This document shows positions 25,973 to 35,135 of a DNA stretch of 58,534 bases, piece after piece (the stretch's first letter is position 1; the number at the start of each line of letters is the position of its first letter). Source of the stretch: an uncultured Myxococcales bacterium (GTDB taxonomy: Bacteria; Myxococcota_A; UBA9042; DTJE01); assembly GCA_903847405.1 (NCBI GenBank), contig CAINDP010000031.1:1-58534 (forward strand), given 5' to 3'. The position numbers and the translations under genes are program-made. The notes below the pieces were generated by a model. That model had not been told where the DNA came from and made no database searches. It saw nothing but the letters and a program-made list of their open reading frames with translations.

Positions 25973-28900
25973 TTGGAAATTGCTTTTGTGCAAATTAGCG
26001 ATATTCACTTTCGAGATGATCGCCAGAATCAGATTGCTGGGCATCTTTCGGCCATTGAACGCGTTCTAGCGGCCGTGCGGTCCCGTCTGGCCCTCCACCG
26101 AGTCGACGCCTGCTTTCTAGCTGTAACCGGGGATATCGCCTATCACGGCAGGGAGACAGAATACGCGCTCGCCACACCATTTCTTAAGAAGCTGCTAGAT
26201 GGACTGCGGGCAGAACTGGCACACGCTACCTGTCAGATTGTTCTGGTACCTGGCAACCATGATTGCGATTTCGAGACGCAATACCCGGAGATAGCCCTCA
26301 GGAGCCGGATACTGAAAACCGATGGGCTAGAAGATGTCACCGGACTTGAGGCAACGATCGTAACCTGCATCCAGAAACCCTATCGGGATTTTGAGTCTCG
26401 CTTGGCACCTATTTCAGACAAGGACCATCTCGTCAGTGAGCCGGGGCCATGCGTACAAATCCATGAGTTCAAAGTATCCGGCAATGTAATCCGCTTCTAC
26501 GCGCTGAACACAGCCTGGATGTCTGAAAGAGATGAAACCCCTGGAAAGCTCGTCTTCCCACCGGCAGGACTCAGTGAGCCACTGTCTGCTCCGTTGCCAT
26601 CGCTTTCGATCGTGCTTCAGCATCATCCCGCGCGAGGTTGGTTCCGCCCAAGCAATGCTCGCGACTTGACGCGACGCCTGGAGGGCTTGGCGGATATCAT
26701 CCTAACCGGACACGAGCATGAGTCAGACGATGCCAGTGTGTCACGAACCACTGGGGCACAAGTAAACTATATCGAAGGATACGCATTTCAATGCGACGGA
26801 GCAAAAGGGCAGCCAACGTCCGCCTTCAAAGTTATCGTCGTCGATACGGCAATGCAATCTCAGGTGACCTACAATCTAATATTGGATTCGGACGGGATCT
26901 ATCTGCCGGAGACGGAGAACCCTCCTGCGCGCCCTCTGATCAGCAATCCCAAACGACTTGAGAGTAGTTTCATCTGGAGCGAGAAGGGCAATGCGTTTGC
27001 GACAGACCTAGGGTTGCCCGTAACCCATGTCAAACGTGGACGCGTCACTCTTGATGACCTGTTTGTCTATCCCTTTGTCCGGCAGGTACCGCGGCAACCA
27101 CCGTCGACTACGTCGAACGAGAGGCTCTCCGCCGATAGAATTCCTTGGCTGCACGAACGGACAATCATTGTCGGAGGTGAGCTCTGCGGCAAATCCACAT
27201 TGGCCAAGAAGTTCTTTGCCGACGCGTCTCAATCGCAGGATCTTGTCCCTGTATTTGTCAGGGGGATCGACATCAAGAGCACTTCTCCCCGCGATTGTAG
27301 TGCTCTGATTGATGACGCCTTCACCAAGCACTACTCATCCGCCAAGGAGCGGTATCGCCAGCTACCAAAGGAAAGGAAGGTTCTGATCATTGACGATATC
27401 CACCGTTCGAGCAAACGGGGAGAAGCCATCGACAAGGTGTTGCGTTGGTGCGCCGACCAATTCGGAACAATCCTTTGTTTTGCAGACAACATGCTGATGC
27501 TCGACGAGGTCGGCGACGGGCCGGAGGAACGCATCCTGCCGTTGTTTGCACGTTACGAAATTCTGCCGTTCGGACACTCCAAGCGGAATGAATTGATCTA
27601 CCAATGGTGCACGCTTGGAGAGTCTCAGGAAAACATACCCGAGGTGAAGAGGCGGACTGCGAGGGTAGTTCAGCAGGTTAACGCTGTGCTTGGCAAAAGG
27701 TTCGTGCCATACGTACCGCTATTTGTTCTAGGGATACTTCAGCAAATCGAGACGAGTGGAGGCCCTGACAACTATACGGCATCACAAGGGGCTGTTTTCG
27801 AAGCGCTCGCAACGTTGAAGCTTCAGATGAACTTCAAGGAAGACCTCCTAACAGCCAAGAACTACTTGGCTCACTTCGCATTTGCACTCTACGAGCGTCG
27901 GCAACGGTTCATGACGATTTCTGAGTTTGACAAGTGGCATGACGGTTACTGTAAGGAATTCAAACTGCGTCTTGATGCCGGCGACTACCGCAGACGGCTT
28001 GTTGATTCCCAAATTTTTCAAGTCTTGGACGACGAGGTCGGCTTCTTGCACCGCTTTGGATACTATCTCTATGTGGCAGACTATTTTGCGCGGCATATTG
28101 AAGAGCCGGAAACCCAGGCGCGCGTTCGAGAAATGTTCCGGTCTCTTTTTCATGAGGAGACGTCAAACATTCTCGTGTTCCTTTGCTTCAAGGCATCTGG
28201 CCACACCGAGTTCATCGTGCAGATGATGCTCGAGTCAGCAAGAAGCGTTTTTCCGCAACACTTGCCTGCCACCCTTGAAGATGACGCGAGGCTCATAGGC
28301 GATCAGATCGCTTCGGCTAGTCCGCCCGAACTGGACTCTCTGTGTCCAGATACTCGTCGCGCGCGGATGTTGGAGGCAAGTGATGGCCATGAGCCGAATC
28401 CATACGGCAATCTGCGTGAGGATGACTTGAGGCTTGAGGACGAGGCCGAATCGAACTATCCCCCGGAGCTTCGGGAGTGCTATGCTGCTGTGCGAAGTAT
28501 TCAACTTCTTGGACAGATCCTGCGCAATTTCTACGGTACGCTCGGTGGGAATCAGAAGGTCGAGATTTCTCGCGCTGCGTACGAACTCGCGATGAGGGTG
28601 GTGAGTTGGTACTTCTGCTTCATCACTGAGAACCAGCGAGCCGTCGCCGAGGGATTGGCCCGTGTTATTGTCAGGGACCACCTTCGTGAGTATTCGGATT
28701 CAGAACGTCTTGGCCTTGAAGTGCAGCGGACCCTTCATGCCCTTACTGAGCTTGTATCGACCGGGATGATCAAGCGAGCAGCCGACGCAACAGGAATGCG
28801 TGCGCTGGAGCCCGTCTACAGTGAGGTGATAAATGGAGATGACGGGAAGCCGCTGTCGGCTGCGTATGGTCTGATTGGGCTGGAGATCGCGCTGAATGTG

Positions 28901-29119
28901 AGCCCAACTACCCCCTTGGAGAAAATCCGCGCCGCATCAAAGGACCTTCGGGGAAATCTTTACGCACTAAGAATTCTCCAGCATCTGGTATTGGCACATC
29001 TTTCTGCCAGTTTCGTCGAAGAAAAGGTAACTCAGCAAGTTTGCGCTGCGCTTGGGATCAAGGAACCGCCCAAGGTCGTTTCTGACGGGGCACTGAAGCA
29101 GTTGCCTCGGCCAAAGTAG
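25973..29119 (+). CDS. Metallophosphoesterase-STAND-type P-loop NTPase, candidate defence protein
   Basis: 1048 residues from TTG 25973, the only start between an upstream in-frame TAG and the first motif, with a GGGGGAA 8-14 nt before it. Domain 1 (about 1-330) is a calcineurin-like phosphoesterase: SDIHF (9-13), GDIAYHG, GNHDCD (about 93), a QHHP and GHEHES (about 245). Domain 2 (about 370-640) is a P-loop NTPase: Walker A GGELCGKST (about 400) and Walker B KVLIIDDIH (about 468). The last 400 residues are helical with no recognised repeat. An enzymatic domain, an NTPase and a long C-terminal sensor is the layout of STAND defence proteins such as Avs. GC is 50-55% in lines counted, against 70% next door, so recent transfer is likely. 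The defence role is inference. Confidence 0.8.
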   Translation: MEIAFVQISDIHFRDDRQNQIAGHLSAIERVLAAVRSRLALHRVDACFLAVTGDIAYHGRETEYALATPFLKKLLDGLRAELAHATCQIVLVPGNHDCDFETQYPEIALRSRILKTDGLEDVTGLEATIVTCIQKPYRDFESRLAPISDKDHLVSEPGPCVQIHEFKVSGNVIRFYALNTAWMSERDETPGKLVFPPAGLSEPLSAPLPSLSIVLQHHPARGWFRPSNARDLTRRLEGLADIILTGHEHESDDASVSRTTGAQVNYIEGYAFQCDGAKGQPTSAFKVIVVDTAMQSQVTYNLILDSDGIYLPETENPPARPLISNPKRLESSFIWSEKGNAFATDLGLPVTHVKRGRVTLDDLFVYPFVRQVPRQPPSTTSNERLSADRIPWLHERTIIVGGELCGKSTLAKKFFADASQSQDLVPVFVRGIDIKSTSPRDCSALIDDAFTKHYSSAKERYRQLPKERKVLIIDDIHRSSKRGEAIDKVLRWCADQFGTILCFADNMLMLDEVGDGPEERILPLFARYEILPFGHSKRNELIYQWCTLGESQENIPEVKRRTARVVQQVNAVLGKRFVPYVPLFVLGILQQIETSGGPDNYTASQGAVFEALATLKLQMNFKEDLLTAKNYLAHFAFALYERRQRFMTISEFDKWHDGYCKEFKLRLDAGDYRRRLVDSQIFQVLDDEVGFLHRFGYYLYVADYFARHIEEPETQARVREMFRSLFHEETSNILVFLCFKASGHTEFIVQMMLESARSVFPQHLPATLEDDARLIGDQIASASPPELDSLCPDTRRARMLEASDGHEPNPYGNLREDDLRLEDEAESNYPPELRECYAAVRSIQLLGQILRNFYGTLGGNQKVEISRAAYELAMRVVSWYFCFITENQRAVAEGLARVIVRDHLREYSDSERLGLEVQRTLHALTELVSTGMIKRAADATGMRALEPVYSEVINGDDGKPLSAAYGLIGLEIALNVSPTTPLEKIRAASKDLRGNLYALRILQHLVLAHLSASFVEEKVTQQVCAALGIKEPPKVVSDGALKQLPRPK

Positions 29120-29186
29120 GTGAAAGGACCTGCCCTCCCATGCAACCGGACAGTTTCGAGTGAGACATCATATCAAGGCGACCGCG

Positions 29187-29341
29187 GGCCGGGTCCGGGG
29201 GTGCCAACGCGGAAGCCTCCGGAGGCGCGGTCCACCTTGCGGGGGCAATAACAATCGGACCGCGCCGAGTAGGCAGTTGCCGGCTGGGGGCAGAGCCCCC
29301 GGCCGGACAACGGTTCTGCGTGGCACCACCGGGACCCGGCC
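29187..29341. other. Structured 155-nt intergenic element (possible ncRNA or mobile-element remnant)
   Basis: The 295-nt gap between the NTPase and DUF362 genes holds nested inverted repeats. An outer stem pairs 29187-29210 with 29318-29341 (first 10 pairs perfect, about 22 in all with small bulges). Inside are a perfect 10-bp stem 29224-29233/29257-29266 whose loop carries TTGC-GGGG-GCAA, the palindrome GCCTCCGGAGGC at 29215-29226 (an alternative to that stem), a short GGCA/TGCC hairpin at 29272-29281, and a 12-bp stem 29280-29291/29295-29306 with an AGA loop and one G-U pair. No ORF of note crosses it. It is GC-rich, unlike the gene to its left. From 29380 to the DUF362 stop there are GGCTCAG and GGCCCTGC short tandems. 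Confidence 0.6.
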
Positions 29342-29414
29342 CCCCACAACGTCACGTCATTCGATGTGGCTTGTTACTGCGGCTCAGGGGCTCAGCGGCC
29401 CTGCGGCCCTGCGG

Positions 29415-32147
29415 CTAGAACCCCATTTCGTACAACACCCGGCTGGCCAACCGGTTCGCCAACGTGGGATTTTCGCCCGTCTGCACGAAGAACGTCTGCC
29501 GTAGCGGCAGGCTCAACTTCCGCATGACCTTCTTCCACGCCGGCCCGGGCTTGTCGGGGAACGCCGCCGGGTCCATCTGGCTGCAGGACATGTAGAACAC
29601 GTTGCCGAACTGGTAGTGCGCGTCCAGGCCGTCGTTCGTGAACAGTGCCAGCAACCCCGGTACATTGACCCACGGCCGGTACGGCGACGGGTCGCCGATC
29701 AGCTTGATCCGCGGCTTGCCAAACGTGTCCACCGCCAAACGCATATACCGGCTGACCATCGGGTCCAGCCCCATCTTGGTCGCGCCCACCCAGTCCACCG
29801 CCACCAGGTCCGACCCCGCGATGATCGTGTCCGTCCTGCGCGGCGCCGGCGACGCGAACACCCCGAACGGCCCGTCCGCGCTGTCATAGGCGTCCACGAT
29901 GCCGAACTGCACCGGGAACGCGTGCAGGTACTCGATGGCCGTCTCGAAGATGCCGCGCCCGCAGTGGTATTCCTTGAACTTGTTGGCCAGCGGCAACGCG
30001 CCGTAGATGTTCTTCAGCGTCAGCGTGTAGTACGCATAGCAATGCGTCTTGTTCTTCGCGAACGAAATCCGGTAGTCCGCTTCGCGCCACACCTTCGACA
30101 CCGGCGCCTCGGCGCCCAGGTGCGGCCCCAGGGGCCGGTGTTCGTCCACGTCCAGCGTCATGTCCACGATCGGCACGCCGAGGGCCCCGAACCCCTGGTA
30201 CTCCGCCACCTCGGCCACGCTGCGGTGCTCGAAGAACTGGCCGTAGGTGCTGTGCGCTTCCACGATCGTGAGGTTCGTGTAGCCCCGCGCCTTCAGCCGG
30301 TCCACCAGGCGCCCGACCAGCCGGGGGTTCGTGAAAGTGGACACGTCCTCGCGGCTGTAGGAAAACATGAAGTTCGGCTTGATGATGACCTTGAACTTCG
30401 CCTTCGTCTTGCCCGACGCCAGGCGCGCCTGGTCCACGTTCAGGTCGAACCCCGAGTCATCCAGCGCCCGGTCCAGCGCGGCGTAGCGATCCGCCCCCGT
30501 GGCCACCGCCACGACGGCCTCCCGCGTGGTCCCCACCGGCTCGCGCCGCAGCAGGTCCATCGCCTCTTCCAGCGCCAGCGTTTCAACGCCCGACGCGTCC
30601 TTCACGCGCCGGATGCGCCGCAGGAAGATCCCCGTCGGGTAGTGGTCGTTCGCGACTTCCAGCACCGGGTCGCCCAGCACTTCGAAGGCCGGCGCGCCGC
30701 CCTCCTTCGGGTCGTTCAGCAGCGTCACCTTCGTCTGGGCGCCCTCCAGCGCATACTCCGCCGACGAGGACCAATCGATCAACGCCCCCAGCCACGCGTC
30801 CAGCCGGTCCTTGCCCCAGTTCACCCGGTCGTCGCGCAGCACGCCCGTGTGGATCTGCGTCCGGATGACGCCGTTGCCCGCAGGGATCGCGCACAGGTAG
30901 TGGTACAGCAGCGTGGGCTCCTTCAGGCTGCAGAAGGTGCCGTGCTCGGCTTCGCCCCGCGTGCGGGCCGGGTCCACCACGAACGGTTCGGCCGCGGCGC
31001 CTGCCCCGATCGACAACGTCCCCGACAGCATCCGGACCAACTGCGGCGTGATCGTGATGCCCAGCGGGTGCGTTTCGGGCAGCACCTGGCGCAGGGCCGA
31101 GGCCATCGCGCTGTTCAGGTTGCGGACCATCTTCGGGACGATCGGGAACGGGAAGGCCACCGCGTCGAACTCGGCCGCCCGGAACTTCAGGTCGAACTCC
31201 ACGTGCCGGGGCGTCAGCGCCGGATCGCCGGCGTCGATCGCCTTGAACGACACCGACTGGCCGTCCGCCACCTCGTACAACGTACCCTTGAAATGGCAGG
31301 TGCCCCGCGCCAGGTCCAGGCCCAGCCCCGCCAGCGCCCGGCGGGTGGTCGCCAGCCGGCGCCAGCCTCCCGCACCGTCGCCCACCAGCAGCAGCACGTC
31401 GCTGAACTGCTCGCCGTCGCCCCAGGGGAAGCCCTTTTCGTGGGTGCCTGCCACCAGGAAGAAGGGGCGGTCGACGTTCGCGGCGTCCGCCACCACGCCT
31501 GACAGGACCAGGTTGAAGTAGGCCGCGTCGTACAGCGGGGACCACTCGTCCAGGTACTCGTCCCGGATGGACCCCATCGCCAGCGACAGGAACGCCGCGG
31601 GGGCCGCCAGGCGCTGCAGGGCGGTGGCCTCGCCTTCCACGCGCATGGACGACGCCAGGGACCCCGAGTCCTTCAACAGGAACTGCAGGATGCCGGCGCC
31701 CACGACCGGTGCCGACGCGTCGATGCCCTGGTGGATGGTGGTGTACAGGTGCGTGATGTCCCACAGGACGTTCGTTTCGTCCGCCCGCAGGTGCTTCTGG
31801 CCATGCAGGTAGTAGGCCTGCCCGTTCGTGGCCTGGAACCCGAACGCGTACATCATCCGGCGTTCGCCGTTGTCCGGGTCCAGGTCGAACATGTGGATTT
31901 CGCCGTCGGTGATGGGGAACGTCCCCCCCAGCGGCTCCCACGTGACGGTCCCGGTCAGCACGCCCATGTGGCGCTCGTCCTCCAGGAAGTCCTGGAAGTC
32001 CGCCATGCGGGCCTGGACCGTGAACTGGATCGGCGTCTTGCCATCACGGCCCGCGACTTCCCCGGCCACGGGATCGGTGACCCCCAGGGCGGCAAAGCCG
32101 GACATCGTCTCGTCGAACACGAAGGTCACGTTGCTCAGAAGGCCCAT
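29415..32147 (-). CDS. DUF362 domain protein with an N-terminal module shared with the GMC fusion
   Basis: 910 residues from ATG 32145-32147, which follows a run of seven G; upstream codons in the same frame are not coding-like. The last 310 residues are DUF362: KVIIKPNFMFSYSRED, YTNLTIVEAHSTYGQFF, SFAKNKTHCYAYYTLTLKNIYGA and GSDLVAVDWVGATKMGLDP. DUF362 proteins are of uncertain role and are often linked to iron-sulphur or redox proteins, but I see no ferredoxin-type cysteine cluster. Residues 1-170 align with domain 2 of the protein at 21623-24979 (NGQAYYLHGQKHLR against TGQHWFLDGVKVLR; LWDITHLYTTIHQG against LWKDTTTLFVTVHDG). The middle third is unrecognised. Confidence 0.85.
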   Translation of the reverse strand: MGLLSNVTFVFDETMSGFAALGVTDPVAGEVAGRDGKTPIQFTVQARMADFQDFLEDERHMGVLTGTVTWEPLGGTFPITDGEIHMFDLDPDNGERRMMYAFGFQATNGQAYYLHGQKHLRADETNVLWDITHLYTTIHQGIDASAPVVGAGILQFLLKDSGSLASSMRVEGEATALQRLAAPAAFLSLAMGSIRDEYLDEWSPLYDAAYFNLVLSGVVADAANVDRPFFLVAGTHEKGFPWGDGEQFSDVLLLVGDGAGGWRRLATTRRALAGLGLDLARGTCHFKGTLYEVADGQSVSFKAIDAGDPALTPRHVEFDLKFRAAEFDAVAFPFPIVPKMVRNLNSAMASALRQVLPETHPLGITITPQLVRMLSGTLSIGAGAAAEPFVVDPARTRGEAEHGTFCSLKEPTLLYHYLCAIPAGNGVIRTQIHTGVLRDDRVNWGKDRLDAWLGALIDWSSSAEYALEGAQTKVTLLNDPKEGGAPAFEVLGDPVLEVANDHYPTGIFLRRIRRVKDASGVETLALEEAMDLLRREPVGTTREAVVAVATGADRYAALDRALDDSGFDLNVDQARLASGKTKAKFKVIIKPNFMFSYSREDVSTFTNPRLVGRLVDRLKARGYTNLTIVEAHSTYGQFFEHRSVAEVAEYQGFGALGVPIVDMTLDVDEHRPLGPHLGAEAPVSKVWREADYRISFAKNKTHCYAYYTLTLKNIYGALPLANKFKEYHCGRGIFETAIEYLHAFPVQFGIVDAYDSADGPFGVFASPAPRRTDTIIAGSDLVAVDWVGATKMGLDPMVSRYMRLAVDTFGKPRIKLIGDPSPYRPWVNVPGLLALFTNDGLDAHYQFGNVFYMSCSQMDPAAFPDKPGPAWKKVMRKLSLPLRQTFFVQTGENPTLANRLASRVLYEMGF

Positions 32148-32250
32148 GTTCCCCCCCGTCTGGTTGGCGTACTGGTGGTGACAGGGGCTTATGCTCTGAC
32201 GGGCGGGGGGGAGTGTCAAGACCCGGGACGGACCCGGACCGATCGGAATC

Positions 32251-33105
32251 CTACAACCGGAACGTCTTGCCCAACTGCAGTTCCTTGGCGCCATAGAACG
32301 CCAGGTACGACGCCAGGGGCCGCAACGCCGCGGACTTCAGCATCGCCGCGTCGGCCTTCAGCACCAGCGGCAGCGCCTTCGCGGCCATCCGCCCGATCGC
32401 CCCCGGCTGGGCCGCCGACAGCCACCCGACCAGCGGCCCCAGCACGTGGTAGCGCTCGACGCGCTCGACCTTGAACACGTCGCCCGCCTCGGCCACCAGC
32501 GCGTCGGCATCGGGCAGCGCCAGCAGCGACGCCGCGCCCGGCAGACGGGCCAGCAGGTCGGACGCCTTGGGCAGGACCTTGTCCGCCCCGGGGATCCGCA
32601 GCAGCGCCTTCGTCATCGCGCCCGTCGGAGGCCGCACGCGGATGCGCACGAAGATGCGCCCGCCCGCCCGCAGCTCCCGGGCCGCCTTCTTCAGCAGGAT
32701 CACGGGCTCGTTGTACCGGCCCAGCGCCGAAAAGAAGATCGCCAGGTCGAAGCCGCCCGACGCGAACTCCCGCTTCATGTAGTCCGACGCGTACCCGTTC
32801 AGGCGGATCCCGCACTTGGCCTCGTCGGCCAGGGCCTGCAACGCCGCCAGCCGCTCCGCGTCGGGCTCCACGACGGTGACGAACACGTTGGCCTTCAGCA
32901 GGTCCAGCGCGATGCGGCCCTTGTCCTCCAGGCCGACCACCAGGGCACGGCGGGCGCCGTCCTTGGCCCACGTCAGCACGTCGGCCAGCGTTTCGCCCTC
33001 GAGGGCGTCGGTCAGCGCCGCGTCCTCCAGGAACGCGTCCAGCCCCGGCCCGCTGACGCGGTGGACCCGGGACTCTTCCTCGATGGAGCGCATCGTTCGG
33101 ACCAT
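32251..33105 (-). CDS. Class I SAM-dependent methyltransferase-like protein
   Basis: 284 residues. A Rossmann methyltransferase core is readable: motif I region ALVVGLEDKGRIAL, the acidic end of strand 2 VTVVEPDAERLAAL, a motif IV-like FDLAIFFSALGRYNEPV and a post-motif GGRIFVRI. The glycine-rich loop is poor (VGLEDKG instead of a G-x-G-x-G), so cofactor binding should not be assumed. The C-terminal 120 residues are helical and unrecognised. It is 30 nt downstream of thrS on the same strand and probably shares its transcript. The substrate is unknown. Confidence 0.7.
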   Translation of the reverse strand: MVRTMRSIEEESRVHRVSGPGLDAFLEDAALTDALEGETLADVLTWAKDGARRALVVGLEDKGRIALDLLKANVFVTVVEPDAERLAALQALADEAKCGIRLNGYASDYMKREFASGGFDLAIFFSALGRYNEPVILLKKAARELRAGGRIFVRIRVRPPTGAMTKALLRIPGADKVLPKASDLLARLPGAASLLALPDADALVAEAGDVFKVERVERYHVLGPLVGWLSAAQPGAIGRMAAKALPLVLKADAAMLKSAALRPLASYLAFYGAKELQLGKTFRL

Positions 33106-33135
33106 GGGGTACCTCCGGGGCGTTTCAGGCAGGCG

Positions 33136-35049
33136 CTACAGGACCCGGCGCGCGTTTTCGTCCTTCAGGCGGGCGACCAGGTCGGCCACCGCCATCGGGC
33201 CCAGGTCCTCGCCGTTGCGCGCGCGGACCGACACGGTGCCGTTTTCGGCTTCCCGCCCGCCGCACACCAACTGGTAGTTCACGTGCTGCATCTGGGCGTC
33301 GCGGACCTTCTTGCCCAGTTTTTCGTTGCGCAAGTCGGCTTCGGCACGGATGCCCGCGGCCGTCAGCGTCGCAGTCACCTGTTTCGCATAGTCCGCGAAC
33401 TTGTCGCCGACCGGCAGCACCTTCACCTGCGTGGGGTTCAGCCACAGCGGGAACTTGCCGGCGCAGTTTTCGATCAGGATGCCGATGAAGCGCTCCAGGC
33501 TGCCCAGGATGGCGCGGTGGATCATGACGGGCACCTTGCGGGTGCCGTCCTCGGCCTCGTAGGTCGCGTGGAAGCGCTCGGGCATGCTGAAGTCGACCTG
33601 GATGGTGCCGCACTGCCAACTGCGGCCCATGCAGTCCTTCACGTGGAAGTCGATCTTGGGCCCGTAGAACGCGCCGTCGCCGGGGTTCAACTGGAAGTCG
33701 ATTTCCTTGGTCGTCAGCGCCGCGGCCAGGCCGGCTTCCGCCACCTGCCACATCTCGTCGGTGCCGATGCTGCCCTGCAGGGGCCGCGTGGACAGTTCGA
33801 CGGCGACCTCCGTGAACCCGAAGGTCTTGTACATCTCGAAGACCAGGCCGATCGTTTCCACGACCGCGGCCTCGACCTGCTCGGGCGTGCAGAAGATGTG
33901 CGCGTCGTCCTGGGTGAAGGACCGCACCCGGAACAGCCCGTGCAGGACGCCGGACATTTCGTGGCGATGCACGGCGCCCAGTTCGGCCACGCGCAGGGGG
34001 AATTCCTTGTAGGAATGCATGCGGCTCTTGTAGACCAGCAGGCCGCCGGGGCAGTTCATCGGCTTGACCGCGTGCGGCACGTCGTCGATGGTCGTGACGT
34101 ACATGTTCTTGCGGTAGTGGTCATAGTGGCCCGACGTCTGCCACAGCGACATGTTCAGGATCGCGGGCGTCAGGATTTCGTTGTAGCCGTAGTTGCGGTG
34201 CACTTCCCGCCAGTACTCGACGACGGTGTTGCGCAGCGTCATGCCCTTGCCGTGCCAGAACGGGAAGCCGGTGCCCTCGTCGTGGAACGAGAACAGGTCC
34301 ATTTCCTGGCCGATCTTGCGGTGGTCGCGCTCCTTCGCCGCCTCGATGGCCGCCAGGTACGCGTCCAGGCGGGCGGCGTCGGGGAAGGACACGCCGTAGA
34401 TGCGCTGCAGTTGCTGGTTGTTCTGGTCGCCGCGCCAGTAGGCGCCCGCCATCTTGGTCAGTTTGACGGCCTTGATCATGCCGGTGCGCGGGACGTGGGG
34501 GCCGCGGCAGAGGTCCGTGAATTCGCCCTGGCGGTAGGCCGTGATGCTGCCTTCCTCGAAGGCCTGGATCATTTCGACCTTGAAGGGGTTGGCCGCGAAC
34601 GCCTTCAGCGCGTCCTCGCGGGACAGCTCCAGGCGCGCCACGGGGTGGTTTTCGGCGACGATCTTCGCCATTTCCGCCTCGATCGCCGCCAGGTCCTCGG
34701 GCGTGATGGGACGGACCGCGAAGTCGTAGTAGAAGCCTTCCTCGACGACCGGGCCGATCGTCGGCTGGGCCTCGGGGAACAGGCGCAGCACGGCGTGGGC
34801 CAGCAGGTGCGCGGTCGAATGCCGGAACACCTCGAATCCGGCCTCGTCCTCGAAGGTCAGGAACGACGCCCTGCAGGGGCCAGCGACCGCCGCCGTCAGG
34901 TCCAGCGTCACGCCGTCCACCGATACCGCCAGCACCGCCGGGTCGTTCGCACGGCCGGCCGCCGCCAGAACCGCCACAAAGTCCGCGCCCACAGGGACGG
35001 TCACATCCCCGAAGCCCTGGACCTGAACCGTCACATTCGTGTCTGACAT
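33136..35049 (-). CDS. thrS: Threonine-tRNA ligase
   Basis: 637 residues, normal length. It charges tRNA-Thr. Domains in order: N-terminal TGS domain (1-60, VQVQGFGDVTVPVGADF), editing domain with HSTAHLLAHAVLRLFPEA and the CRGPHVPRTG segment, class II catalytic core with motif 2 region RVAELGAVHRHEMSGVLHGLFRVRSFTQDDAHIF and zinc-binding Cys in KPMNCPGG, motif 3 HRAILGSLERFIGILIE, and the anticodon-binding domain beginning VLPVGDKFADYA. ATG at 35047-35049 has a GAGGAA ribosome-binding site. The TTGCGC-17-TACCCT promoter lies 54-83 nt upstream. Confidence 0.97.
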   Translation of the reverse strand: MSDTNVTVQVQGFGDVTVPVGADFVAVLAAAGRANDPAVLAVSVDGVTLDLTAAVAGPCRASFLTFEDEAGFEVFRHSTAHLLAHAVLRLFPEAQPTIGPVVEEGFYYDFAVRPITPEDLAAIEAEMAKIVAENHPVARLELSREDALKAFAANPFKVEMIQAFEEGSITAYRQGEFTDLCRGPHVPRTGMIKAVKLTKMAGAYWRGDQNNQQLQRIYGVSFPDAARLDAYLAAIEAAKERDHRKIGQEMDLFSFHDEGTGFPFWHGKGMTLRNTVVEYWREVHRNYGYNEILTPAILNMSLWQTSGHYDHYRKNMYVTTIDDVPHAVKPMNCPGGLLVYKSRMHSYKEFPLRVAELGAVHRHEMSGVLHGLFRVRSFTQDDAHIFCTPEQVEAAVVETIGLVFEMYKTFGFTEVAVELSTRPLQGSIGTDEMWQVAEAGLAAALTTKEIDFQLNPGDGAFYGPKIDFHVKDCMGRSWQCGTIQVDFSMPERFHATYEAEDGTRKVPVMIHRAILGSLERFIGILIENCAGKFPLWLNPTQVKVLPVGDKFADYAKQVTATLTAAGIRAEADLRNEKLGKKVRDAQMQHVNYQLVCGGREAENGTVSVRARNGEDLGPMAVADLVARLKDENARRVL

Positions 35050-35103
35050 GAGTTCCTCGCTGTTCTTCGAAACGTGCCGGGCCACGTGGTCCGGAGGGGG
35101 CAT

Positions 35104-35132
35104 AGGGTAGCATTGGCAGGGCCTTGGCGCAA
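35104..35132 (-). promoter_or_regulatory. Promoter for thrS
   Basis: On the minus strand, TTGCGC (35132-35127), a 17-nt spacer and TACCCT (35109-35104), preceded by GC to give GCTACCCT. It lies in the gap between the sulfatase and thrS, about 55 nt before the thrS ATG. No T-box-like leader fits in this space. Confidence 0.5.
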
Positions 35133-35135
35133 GGC

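Noticed and set aside
29187-29341. Structured element as a retron ncRNA
   Set aside because: There is no reverse transcriptase gene in the window, and no matching a1/a2 and msd layout.
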